A stretch of DNA of 64,000 bases, from contig NC_058159.1 of the NCBI RefSeq assembly GCF_020080835.1, positions 5,642,001 through 5,706,000 of the forward strand, written 5' to 3'. Position 1 is the first letter of the stretch; each line of letters opens with the position of its first letter. Below the pieces are notes generated by a model. That model made no database searches. It saw only the letters and a list, made by a program, of their open reading frames with translations, and had not been told where the DNA came from. This document shows positions 36,752-48,492 of this stretch, in pieces. The position numbers and the translations under genes were made by a program. This DNA is from Cotesia glomerata. Taxonomy: Eukaryota > Arthropoda > Insecta > Hymenoptera > Braconidae.

Positions 36752-37256
36752 GGTAAATTGGGAAATCAGTTGATAATGTCACTTGTGACATTAGCTGAAA
36801 ATAAAAAATGATATCAATGAAATTAGCGAAATGGAAATTTAACCAAATATAAATTCAGTCATTTATAAAATAGCGAAAAACAAAAATCTGTGGCTACGTT
36901 AATTTAGCCAATTCTTACGACAGAAACTTGTAAAATTAGCCGATTGTAAACTTTGAGAATTGTAAAATTAGCCGTTTCTAAATCTCTCGTAATTCTTGAA
37001 CGGAACGACGGATCAAAAAACAATTTGAGGCATCTAAAAGGACTTCCATAAATTTAGTTTTTCTGAAAATTAGACCGACCCATTCAAAAGTTATAAGAAA
37101 TTTAAAAACGGCTAATTTTACAATTCACAAAGTTTACACAAAGTTTCTGCAGTAAAAATTGGCTAAATTCACGTAGCCACAGATTTTTGTTTTTTGCTAC
37201 TTTATAAATGACTGAATTTATATTTGGTGAAATTTCCACTCCGCTAATTTTATTAA

Positions 37257-37968
37257 GGAGTTAGGTGGATTTCAGAGGTTCAAAAAAAGGGTATTTTTAC
37301 TTTTTGTTTTTTAGTATATACAATGATATATTTTATTTAAAAAATTCAGCATATCAAAGATACATATTTAAACAGTACTTTGTAAAATTTTTATTTAAAA
37401 ATTCCGAAAACTCAGCCGTTGGTACCTCATCTCCCTTGACGTCTCAAAAAAAAAATGCTCTTCCCGTGAACAGCATAATTCATTATTGGTTCATCTAAAA
37501 TCAAAAACCCAAACATATTTTGTTAGTACATAGATAAATCTCGTTATTGGACGAAGGAGAAAAAAAAAATTTTATTTAAATTTTTGACAGACTGAAAAAA
37601 AAAAAACACATTTTTTGGTCAAATTTTCACCATGTATTTGCTTGAAAAAATTAGTTGTAATAAAAAAAAAAAATCCTTCGTCCAATAACGAGATTAATCC
37701 ATGTACTAACGAAATATGTTTGGTTCTTTGATTTTAGATGAACCAATAATGAGTTATGCTGTCCACGGCAAGAAAAAAATTTTTTTTGAGACGTTAAGGG
37801 AGATGAGGCACCAACGGCTGAGTTTTCGGAATTTTTAAATAAAAATTTTACAAAATACTGTTTAAATATGAATCATTGATATGCTGAATTGTTTAAATAA
37901 AATATATGATTGTATATACTAAAAAAAAAAAAAAAAAAGTAAAAATACCCTGAAATCCACCTAACCCC
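37257..37968. mobile_element. TTAA-flanked palindromic MITE (piggyBac-type target)
   Basis: TTAA at 37253-37256 and 37969-37972 flank GGAGTTAGGTGGATTTCAG and its inverted copy CTGAAATCCACCTAACCCC. Arms extend over most of the 712 bases. Comparison with the left arm of the host fold-back shows the pre-insertion site. Confidence 0.75.
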
Positions 37969-38117
37969 TTAATATCATTTTTTATTTGCGACTAATTTTG
38001 CAAATGACATTATCAATTAATTTTTAAATTTATAGTTTATAAGCGTTCGAGTTCACAAATGGATATTTTCCAGTAAACTTAAAAACATACTTGAATTAAT
38101 GACCACGATTGTATATG

Positions 38118-39677
38118 TAAAAATATTGTATAGGTAGTTTAGTGACTTTGATTTAAGATTGTTGGAATTATTTTGAGACCTAAGAAGCTGAATTGGAAAA
38201 TTAAAATTCTATTTATAATTTGATTTCTTCAAATTATTGTAAATTTTTTAATAAGTAAAACATATTATTGTAATTTTGTTTTTTATGACACTTTAAATTG
38301 AACGAGTTGGATACAATATTGTTTTTTTTTAAATAAGAAAAATTTTTTGTTTAAATCAATAAAGTTTTTTAAAAAATCTAGTTGAATATTTTGAGTAAAA
38401 TTTAACGACTAATATTTTATTTTTAATTATAATATTGAAGTAATTTTTTTTTTACTTTTGATCATTTTTTTTTATTAAATTACATAATAACAATAAATAA
38501 TAAAAAATTAATATAAAAAAAAAACTTTATAATTATTAAACTGTTCAAAAAAAAATTATTGAGAAATTTTTATTAAAACACTTGCAATTATTTTATACAA
38601 AAAATTATGCAATTATAAATAGAAAAAAATTTAACATATTAAATAAAATTATTTTTAAGTGCGAAGAATTTTTATGACAAAATAGCAGAGGTTTAAAATA
38701 GACCCAAGTTTAAGAAGAAATAAAAAATTTCAACTGCAACCCCTTATATATATTTTATTTTATTTTATATCTTTTATAAGCATGTATTTTTTTTTTTAAT
38801 TCTACTTCAATGGTTCTGGGCTCTCGAATCCATTTGAGCACCTGTTTATATTGCAGCCCGCGCCGACACATAAATCATCTGAGGAATGGACCTGGGTCTT
38901 TTATCACTGAGTCCAAATAAACTTAAAATCATGAAAATATCCAAGAATTTTGTCGTATATTCTCTTCTACACTTGTGTCATGAAATTTTAGAAGAGATTA
39001 AACATATCTTTGCAGCAAAATTAAATTTAACCAACGATTAATAAGCAAAATTTTTTTTTAATTATAATCTTTGAGACAACAATGATTTATTATTAAGATT
39101 TTTTAATTACTGTGTGAATTATAAACGTGAGAAAATTTTGCGCTTAAGATAATTACGAGAACAATATTCTTCTGTGTGTAAATAATTAAAAAAATTTTAA
39201 CATTATAATTTATAATAAATAAGATAATAATAATGAAGATGATAATAATTGTAATCTTGACCGTTGGATCATTACATTTAATGTCATGGTGTGATGGTGC
39301 GAATAAGCTATCGTTAATTGTCAAAGAATAAACTTTCACAATTTGCATGTCATATCCGCGTCTCAAACTTGCTATATTATTTTTTTTTTGTATTATAATA
39401 AATTCTGCTACTCATATTTTAATATTAATTTACATAATTTTTTTTAATATTAGTTATCTTCTTATGTGATTTTAATTAATTGTAATTTAACTTATAATAT
39501 AAATTTCTTTTTCAATTATTTAGAGATTTCTTCTTTAGGTCACTGTATAAAATTCTCACAGTAATTTTTGAAGACTTTTTACGAACTTTAAAAGTAAAAT
39601 AATAAATAAATTTAAGAAGAAAACAAATTATCTTAAAAATAATTGTTTTTTGCTTTTTTACGAACATATAATAATAA
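38118..39677. other. AT-rich intergenic region, no gene recognised
   Basis: About 38800-38930 and 39240-39370 have more balanced composition, but no coding or repeat signature was recognised. The frames here look like chance. Confidence 0.3.
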
Positions 39678-40241
39678 TCTATATTATTAAGAGAATAAGC
39701 AAAATTTTCTGGCCAGTGTATTTATGTGATAAAATGGATTTTTATGGTTAAATTTGGTATTGTTGGAAAAGTTTTGACCTGGAATTGTGCATTTTCGAGG
39801 TTTCATATAATTCTCACCAATAGTCAACTTATGGTGATGAGTATTTAGGCTGCATTCGAAAATGCTCTATCTCTAGATACATAATTAAGAAATTACCTTG
39901 TATCTTGTGAACTATTGACATTTTTAAAGATATAAGCTCATCTCGATGTTACACTCATCGAGACCTTTCATTTAAATACCCACATCAATTTTTCATATAT
40001 TTTATATATTTATATATTTCACAAATACCATATATATAAAATATATAAAAAATGCCATGTGGGTACTCAAATAAAAGGTCTCGATGAGTGTAACATCGGA
40101 ATGAGCTTATATCTTCAAAAACGTCAATAGTTAAGAAATGACATTGTCTCTTGTCAACTAATGATATTTTTAAAGATATAAGCTCATCCCGATGTTACAC
40201 TTATCAAGACCTTTCATTTGAGTACCCACATCAATTTTTCA

Positions 40242-40283
<42 letters not shown>

Positions 40284-40835
40284 AATATATCAAAATACAT
40301 GTGGGTACTCAAATGAAAGCTCTTGATAAGTCTAACATCAGGATGAGCTTATATCTTTAAAATATATATTATATATATGTATATATGAAAAATATATCAA
40401 AAATGCATGTGGGTACTCAATTGAAAGCTCTTGATGAATGTAACATCGGGATGAGCTTATATCATTAAAAATGTCAATAGTTGACAAGATACAATGTCAT
40501 TTCTTAACTATTGACGTTTTTGAAGATATAAGCTCATTCCGATATTACACTCATCGAGACCTTTTATTTGAGTACCCACATGGCATTTTTTATATATTTT
40601 ATATATATGGTATTTGTGAAATATATAAATATATAAAAATATGAAAAATTGATGTGGGTATTCAAATGAAAGCTCTTGATGAATGTAACATCAGGATGAG
40701 CTTATAAGTTCAAAAACGTCAATAGTTACAAAAGTACAGCGCAGTTTAACAAAAGTCATCATTTAATATAGCAAAATTTTATTTATTTATAGTTCACAAG
40801 TCGCGGCAGTCACATGGTGACTGCAAGGTTGCTAG
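39678..40835 (+). mobile_element. Helitron family I, complete copy with three and a half hairpin units
   Basis: Starts TCTATATTATTAAGAGAATA, ends GCAGTCACATGGTGACTGC, AAGGTTG, CTAG. Hairpin units near 39928, 40168 and 40524, and a half unit at 40363-40470 that keeps only one arm. Confidence 0.85.
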
Positions 40836-40844
40836 TTATTATTA

Positions 40845-40875
<31 letters not shown>

Positions 40876-41719
40876 CGCAGATAGCATTAAATAAATAAAA
40901 AATATATTTGATATAAAAAATATCAAATGATCAAAGTAAAAAAAAAATAAATAAAAAAAGAGGATGGACAGACCGATTAGTAACGCTTACCCAACATAAT
41001 AAGAGAAAAATGGTGGTCGAATTATTTGAAACGGTACATCGACTACAATAAAAATATTTTTTTTATTATAAATTATAGTAACCATAACTGAATATTAATT
41101 CTCCACAATATTATACACATATAATATATATCTTCTCCAATGATCTGCGGGGTTCCGATTTTATTGTCCTCATTATTTTTATCTGATAAAAATAATATAC
41201 AAATCGATTTTTATTTTAATAATAATAAACCGGCTTCACTTAATAAAAGCTAGTCTTATTAGAGAGTTATATATATGTTATATATTAGAGAGTTATATAT
41301 TTATTCTCTTATGTTTAAAAATATGTCAAAATATATACCCAATGTTTGATAGAGAAGAAAAAATACGTGGGAATCTTATTTAAATATTTTCCACTTGATT
41401 TTCTTGTGGTTTTCGTTACGTGGGATGTTTTATTTTATTTTATTGTAAATATGAGAAATTTTTTTTTGAATTTTACCAGATTCTTCAATTCATTTGAATA
41501 ACACTGGAATATTTTTTCTAATTTACATTTGTTTATTTACATAATAATACCGCTGGTAAATTATATATAATTGTAGACAATGCACGGCCTTGTTCAGGTA
41601 AAGTGTATCATATTTTTAGTCAAGTCTTTCTACTCGATTTAGTTCCGCGTCTAGACATAAAAAAAAAGAAATCAAGGAATAAATATTTTTTGTGATTTAG
41701 AGTTTCAAATATATATTTT

Positions 41720-41771
<52 letters not shown>

Positions 41772-41791
41772 TTTTTATTTGGGTTATTATG
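40836..41791. other. Intergenic spacer with ATT/AAT microsatellites
   Basis: (ATT)n at 40846-40875 and (AAT)n at 41722-41770. Between them AT-rich, no gene recognised. Confidence 0.45.
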
Positions 41792-42874
41792 CTAGTAAAC
41801 TTGCAGTCACTATGTGACTACCGTGACTTGTGAACTATAAATAATTAAAATTTTGCTTTATTAAATAATGACTTTTGTTAAATTGCTCTGTACTTTTTTA
41901 ACTATTGATGTTTTTGAAGATATAAGCTCATCCCGATGTTATACTCATCAAGAGCTTTCATTTGAGTACCCACATGCATTTTGATATATTGTTCATATAT
42001 ACATATATATAATATATATAAATATATGAAAAATTGATGTGGGTACTCAAATGAAAGGTCTCGATGAGAGTAATGTCGGGGTGAACTTATACCTTTAAAA
42101 ATGTCAATAGTTCACAAGATACAAGGTCGTTTCTTAATTATGTTAAATTGCACTGTACTTTCTTAACTATTAATATTTTCAAAGATATAACCTCATCCCG
42201 ATGTTATACTCATCAAGAGCTTTCATTTGAGTACCTACATGCATTTTTATATATTTTTCATATATACATGTATATAATATATATAAATATATGAAAAATT
42301 GATGTGGGTACTCAAATGAAAGGTCTTGATGAGTGTAATGTCGGCGTGAGCTAATATCACTAAAAATGTCAATAGTTCACAAGATACAAGGTTGTTTCTT
42401 AATTATGTTAAATTGCACTGTACTTTCTTAACTATTAATATTTTCAAAGATATAACCTCATCCCGATGTTATACTCATCAAGAGCTTTCATTTGAGTACC
42501 CACATGCATTTTGATATATTTTTCATATATACATATATATAATATGTAGAAATATATGAAAAATTGATGTGGGTACTCAAATGAAAGGTCTTGATGAGTG
42601 TAATGTCGGCGTGAGCTAATATCACTAAAAATGTCAATATTTTAAAAGATACAAAGTCATTTCTTAATTATGTATCTCGAGATAGAGAATATTTAAATGC
42701 AGCCTAAATACTTATCATCATAAATTGACTATCGGTGAGAATGATATGAAACCTTGAAAAGGCACAAAATCAAGTCAAGATCTTTGCAATGACACTAATT
42801 TTTTCTAAAAAAACCGCTTTTATCATATGACTATCCTGGACACAAAATTTTTCTTATTCTTTAAATAATATAGA
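41792..42874 (-). mobile_element. Helitron family I, complete copy with three hairpin units
   Basis: The - strand 5' end is TCTATATTATTTAAAG at 42874, the 3' CTAG at 41792 with hairpin GTAGTCACATAGTGACTGC. Hairpin units begin near 41917, 42181 and 42447. Confidence 0.8.
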
Positions 42875-42882
42875 TAACATAG

Positions 42883-42884
<2 letters not shown>

Positions 42885-42931
<47 letters not shown>
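42885..42931. repeat. (AAT)n microsatellite
   Basis: About 15 AAT units. Confidence 0.95.
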
Positions 42932-42933
<2 letters not shown>

Positions 42934-42949
42934 TGTACCGTGAATTTAA

Positions 42950-43265
42950 CAGATGTAAATCAAGTCCTTTAATTTATAAAGATTTGCATTTTCCATCCCC
43001 AAGTTTCAGAGTAACGAAACTTAGTAACTCAACCCCTATTTTTGGTAGCAGAAGCACGGATTCTCTGGATGGCAGTAACTTCCTGCTCTGTGATCTTGAA
43101 GCGTCTGAGTTTCATTCCCTCTCCAGGCTCCGAAGTTGGCTAACAGCACTGTTGCACAATGTACCCGTGATTGCGAATCCGCTCGTTATCGTCAAAACTG
43201 TATCCGGTAGAGCGTAATATTCATCTTCAGTCTACTCGACAAGACAAGTATCTTCCGTCATGTCT
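42950..43265 (-). pseudogene. Unrecognised coding-like fragment, broken
   Basis: A block of balanced composition. One - strand frame reads RSTGYSFDDNERIRNHGY, VQQCC, a stop, then PTSEPGEGMKLRRF and KITEQEVTAIQRIRAS before another stop. The mixed amino-acid composition on both sides of the in-frame TAG suggests a decayed exon. I do not recognise a family. A + strand frame at 42933-43217 is open throughout but has no features. Confidence 0.25.
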
Positions 43266-43547
43266 ATATGACTATTAAATTTATAACAGATTAATTGACA
43301 TCAGGTTTTCCTATTTACTATTATTTCCATACGCCATTAACGTCGATATGATTAATTACATTTTTCATAATTCATGTTTTTTTTCTTCAGTACACTATTT
43401 TTTTCGATGAAATTTTTTCAATGTTATAAACAGTTTTTTACATAATATAATAAGTTTTTAAATAAAATTATAATTTAAAATACTTTTTGAGTAAATTTTT
43501 GTGCAATTTAATTAAAATAATTTTTTATAAACTAAAAATAGTATTTA
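43266..43547. other. AT-rich spacer, nothing recognised
   Basis: No open frame or repeat end seen. Confidence 0.3.
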
Positions 43548-43733
43548 TAAAAATTGAGTTAGCCGACATTTCAAAATTTTTATAATTTTTTTTTTTATTA
43601 AAACAAAAATTCACTTGTAAAAAATTTAAAAAACTATAAGTGCAATTTTTAAAAAATATTTTTTTGTTTTAATTTAATGAATTAATAAAAAAATAAAAAA
43701 AAAAAATGTTAGCTAATTTTAATATTATTACAA
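43548..43733. mobile_element. MITE, GTTAGCTGACAT family
   Basis: GAGTTAGCCGACATTTCAAA at the left, inverted TGTTAGCTAATTTTAATATT at the right, with poly-T and poly-A inner arms. Confidence 0.7.
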
Positions 43734-43839
43734 AATTAACAACAAAATTTTTAATTATAATTAAAAATACTCAATGAGTAAATTTTAGTGCAATGTAATT
43801 AAAAAAATTTTTTATAAACTAAAAATAGTAAAATTTATA

Positions 43840-44033
43840 AAAATTAAGTTAGTCGACATTTAAAAATTTTTATAATCTTTTTTTTTTTTTTATTGATAAA
43901 ATTATTAAAAAAAAAATTTCACTTGTAAAAAACTTAAAAAACTGTAAGTACAATTTTTAAAAAATATTTTTTTACTGTAATTCAATTAATTAATAAAAAA
44001 TTAAAAATGTTAGCTAATTTTGGTATTATTAAA
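43840..44033. mobile_element. MITE, GTTAGCTGACAT family
   Basis: AAGTTAGTCGACATTTAAAA at the left and inverted TGTTAGCTAATTTTGGTATT at the right. It lies about 110 bases from the previous copy and its flanks resemble those of that copy, so the two may be a local duplication. Confidence 0.7.
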
Positions 44034-44856
44034 AAATTTGCAACTGGAATAATTTGCTTAACAAAAATTGTCGAATCAAAAAAATTAAATATTTAATAAA
44101 TTATCAGCCTATTTAAATAATTCCAGTCATCGTACAAGAATGTATGCCTCTAAAAATTAATATCCAATATTATTTTTTATTTTATTATAAATATAACTCT
44201 TGATATAAGTGGTGACTGTATAAAGTGTATAACAATAAAAATTCACAGGTAAAGAAAAAATAAACGCCTGAGAACCTGATCTGTTTTCACAGTCAATCTA
44301 CATTTATACGTTTATACATATATATAAAATTTTTTTTTTTTATTTTATATTGTATAGATGTTATAATATAACGTATCCAAGATGAATAAAATTCTAGCAC
44401 TACACCCAGTCACTACATAATATCTTAGACCATTTTTTATATAAACACCTTCGCATCCTATCTCTTATTGCCGCATCTCTGCAGCTCCTCTATCTTATTT
44501 TTCTACATATTATATTCTAAAGAATCTTCCGCTCATTTATCATTTAATCTATTGGACAAGCTTGGGAACACATTCGCGGCGATTCGAGAGGGAAGAATCT
44601 TCAATTGTATTGTAACTTGTAACACATCATCATTCAATCAACCAATTAATTTATTTTTTTAACCCACTGACTTTTTATCAAAATTATATATTCATATGTT
44701 TATTATTAATGTATCCATTATTTATCGTACGAGTACAATGATTCTCTCAAAATCTTTCTCCTGAATATGAACAAGTATTTTTAATCGCAACTTTTTAGTT
44801 AAACATGATTATAATTTTTCAAGAGCTTCATTTTTAAATATGTACTTGTACAACTA
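44034..44856. other. Intergenic sequence, nothing recognised
   Basis: Mixed composition between 44380 and 44660; a 64-residue frame here has no motif. No RNA gene seen. Confidence 0.25.
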
Positions 44857-45098
44857 TACGGAAAGAACAAGATACCACTGGACATCATCCCAGATGATAC
44901 TGAGCGAAAAAAATTTCAGATAGTATCTAGTATAATCCAGATTACAATGAGTATAATCTAGATTATAATGAGTATAATCCAGATATCACACAGTACAATC
45001 TGGATTTTTTTTAGCTATTATCTGAATTTTTTTTTCACCACAGATATCACTAAGTACAATCTGGGATGATATCCAGTGTCATCTTGTTCTTTCCGTGT
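44857..45098. mobile_element. MITE with TACGGAAAGAACAAGA ends
   Basis: TACGGAAAGAACAAGATACC at the left and inverted GTCATCTTGTTCTTTCCGTG at the right, with inner CATCCCAGAT/ATCTGGGATG pairing. ATAATCCAGAT and AGTATAATCTAGAT words repeat inside. Confidence 0.75.
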
Positions 45099-45162
45099 AT
45101 ATAAAAAAAAAAAGAAGATAAAAAAATAATTATAGTAACTTAATGATTAATTTTTTTTTGTA

Positions 45163-47632
45163 CTATTTTTTTCTTCTAAATTTCAGTGCAGCCGTAATAG
45201 ACACATGAATCCGTTCATCAGAAATTGGTTTTGATTCACCGAAAATCTTTTTAATTACCTCTGTAAATAATAAAGTCATTATTTATAATCATTAATTAAT
45301 TAATTTAAAAAAAAAAAATACCTTCAATACACTCATAAAAAAGCGTGTCAATAAAAGCTTTTTTTTTAATCGTTGAAATTTTGGTATTGTAACGCATGGT
45401 GACATTTTTTGTCAAGTAATGCCGGATCATTTTCTCAACATTTCGTGACAAGCTTGAATTTTTATTTACCATGTGTGATAAATCATTGATCTGAAACAGA
45501 AAATAAAATTTTTTTTTTTATTAAAATAAAAAGATTTTTTAATAATTAAAATAAAATAATTTTTTGACAATTAAAACAAAATGATTTCTTAATAATTGAA
45601 TTAAAATAATTTTTTGACAATTAAAATAAAATGATTTCTTAATAATTCAATTAAAATGACTTTTTAGTAATTAAAATAAAATAATTTTTTAATAATTAAA
45701 AATACGTACTACTCGATTGCGATATCCATATTTAGCAATCTTAGCATTGAATATACAAAAATCATATTCTGTTTGCAAAGGAAATCTCAATCTGACAGAA
45801 GTATCAAACACTTCAATTGAATTTTTCTCTTTTTTCTTGGATTCAGATTCAGTCTCTGAACTAGAATCTGAATCTGATTTAGATGAAGAGCTAGATCCAG
45901 AGTCCGAAGACTCTGAATCTTTTATGATAACAACATTTTCGACGTCTTTGATGTCTTTATTTTTGGTTAAACTCCCTCGTGTTTTCAAAACTTCCTCATT
46001 AAGGAATGTTTCTTCAGGTTTTTCAGCGAGTGTTCCCACATTTTTAACCAAAGACTCCAGAGTAGATAACCGTGAAGTTGCATCTTCAATTTGATCACTC
46101 AGATTTGTAATTTGCTTACTCAAACTACGGTAAGAAGCTAGGACTAAATTTTTAATATCCTCTGCAATAAAAAAATAGTTTAGTAAATTTTAAGTCTTTT
46201 TATTTTTTTAATAAAAAAATTCCTAAAAATCGTCAAATGTTTAATTAAATCTTCATAATTTTCATAAACTAGCAACCTTGCAGTCACTATGTGGCTACCG
46301 TGATTTGTGGACTATGAATGAATAAAATTTTGCTTTATTAAATTAATGACTTTTGTTAAATTGCACTGTACTTTTTTAACTATTGACGTTTTCAAAGATA
46401 TAAGCTCATCACGAAGTTACACTCATCAAGAGCTTTCATTTGAGTACCCACATGCATTTTGATATATTGTTCATATATACATATATATAATATATATAAA
46501 TATATGAAAAATTGATGTGGGTACTTAAATGAAAGGTCTCGATGAGTGTAATGTCGGGGTGAGCTTATATCTTTAAAAATATCATTAGTTGACAAGATAC
46601 AATTTCATTCCTTAATTATTGACATTTTTTAAGATATAAGCTCATCCCGATGTTACACTCATCGAGACCTTTTATTTGAGTACCTACATGGCATTTTTTA
46701 TATATTTTATATATATGGTATTTGGGAAATATATAAATATATGAAAAATTGATGTGGGTACTCAAATTAAAGGTCTCGATGAATGTAACATCGAGATGAG
46801 CTTATATCTTTAAAAATATCATTAGTTGACTAGATACAATTTCATTCCTTAATTATTGACATTTTTGAAGATATAAGCTCATCTCGATGTTACATTCATC
46901 GAGACCTTTCATTTGATTACCCACATGACATTTTTTATATATTTTATATATATGGTATTCGTGAAATATATAAATATATAAAATATATGAAAAATTGATG
47001 TGGGTACTCAAATGAAAGGTCTTGATGAGTGTAATATCGAGATGAGCTTATATCTTTAAAAATGTCAATAGTTCACAAGATACAAGGTAATTTCTTAATT
47101 ATGTATCTAGAGATAGAGTATTTTCAAATGCAACCTAAATACTTATCATCATAAATTGACTATTGGTGAGAATGATATAAAACTATGAAAAGGCACAACT
47201 ACAGGTCAAAACTTTTCCAACGATACTAAATTTAACCATAAATTCCCATTTTATTAAATAAATACACTGGCCACGAAATTTTGATTATTCTCTTAATGAT
47301 ATCGATTTTTTTTTTTTTTTATAATTGATTGGTGATGTAAATAAAAAAAATTGTCCTATGTCTGCTAATTTTATTATTATTAAAAATTTACCTGTTGTCA
47401 CTTTATCACAAATACCCACGCTTCCACTATCATTTTGATTTTTCTTTGATGAAACACTTTCATGACTCCGATTTTGATCTTCTTCATGATCACTGTACCC
47501 GTGATCACTACTGTCACTTGATTTACTACTGTCATCACTTTTTCGAGTGGCTTGTTTTTGTGCTTCTCGATACTTTTGCACTTGTAATACCAATCGCTTG
47601 TGCACACGATTATCCAGTTTTTTACTTGGCAT
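45163..47632 (-). CDS. DUF4806-like coiled-coil protein, four exons (319 aa)
   Basis: Exons 47632-47392, 46161-45710, 45490-45322, 45260-45163 (stop TAG), phases 1, 0, 1, all with GT/AG sites (TTGCAG, TTTCAG, TTACAG acceptors). The start is the only ATG before MPSKKLDNRVHKRLV. Residues 1-80 are basic, then Ser/Asp-rich; exon 2 has a heptad-like stretch (SKQITNLSDQIEDATSRL) and an acidic Ser/Asp/Glu run. The C-terminal part (RFPLQTEYDFCIFNAKI, VEKMIRHYLTKNVTMRYN, KKKAFIDTLFYECIEG) follows the pattern I know from insect DUF4806 domains: F-P-L-x-T, a helical middle, then K-x-x-F. The function of that family is not known to me. The first intron contains a complete Helitron. No transmembrane or signal segment. 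Gene structure is well supported, the family name moderately. Confidence 0.7.
46269..47305 (-). mobile_element. Helitron family I, complete copy with three hairpin units, inside the DUF4806-like gene
   Basis: The - strand 5' end is TCGATATCATTAAGAGAAT (47305) and the 3' end a hairpin with CTAG at 46269. Hairpin units begin near 46395, 46630 and 46870. It lies in intron 1, about 85 bases from the splice donor and 108 from the next exon. Confidence 0.85.
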
Positions 47633-47639
47633 TTTTATT

Positions 47640-48492
47640 TATTTAATAGATAAATTCACAAAAAATCTTAATGCTCAAAAATCTTAATACTTTTTTTTCT
47701 TTAGTAAATTATAATTTTAATAAAGAAGAAAAATTACAATTTTTTTTTTAAGTTATATTTTATTCCTTAAGCGAAGATGTTAAGAAAATTTTAGGTTAGT
47801 TTAATAAAATATTAAATTGAAAATAAATTTCAGCAATAATTTTATGCGTATAAAGAAAATAAATTATCAAAATACACATTAAATATTATTTCATATTTCA
47901 TATATTTATTATTTTCATTATTTTGCAATGTTTAATTTTTAAAACAACAAAGCAAATGTCTATTAGTATTAGGCTATCTTCGAATTTCTAAGATTCCGAA
48001 CTTTTAATTGTTATGCGCGCTGTTAGATCCGGAACAAGTGTCAAATTCGAGAACTAAATCTGAGATTAGATCGATAACAAAATTTTGAATTTAAAAATTT
48101 GACAGATTTAAATAAATTTAAGAATTTATAAATGTAATTTAAGAATGTAATTAATTTAAGAATGTAATGTAATTTAAGAATTTATTAACAAATTTATGTA
48201 TAAATAAAAATAAGGTTAATTTAATATTAATGAAACTAATTTTTTTTATTAAATTTGAGATTATTTTTACGAACTCTCAGAAAAATATTATATTGTGACT
48301 TTTTTGGGTGAACCTCTTTAGAGAACTGAAATGAATATAGAATGAAGATAATTCTTAGTCTTCATACTTAGCTCATATTACAAAAAACACTTCGAGTATA
48401 TGCTTACAAAATATATCACGGTAAAATCTTTTAAAATACTCTAAATGTAATAAAGATTATAAATCATAGAAAGAAAAATTAAATTAAATAAA
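47640..48492. other. Upstream region of the DUF4806-like gene
   Basis: Probable promoter side. A patch at 47975-48060 (GAATTTCTAAGATTCCGAAC, GCGCGCTGTTAGATCCGGAA) is less AT-rich. No defined element recognised. Confidence 0.25.

Larger units (their letters stand above)
36317..38117. mobile_element. Fold-back element directly downstream of TAF3, with two nested insertions
   Basis: The left arm (36317: CGTGGTCATTAATTTAAGTA, TACTGGAAAATAGCCG) is mirrored at 38040-38117. Inner arms (AAATTCAGTCATTTATAAA, CAAAAATCTGTGGCTACGT) at about 36765-36950 mirror 37130-37250. It is interrupted at 36399-36751 and 37257-37968. It starts 22 bases after the TAF3 stop, so it probably supplies the TAF3 3' UTR. 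Confidence 0.75.
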
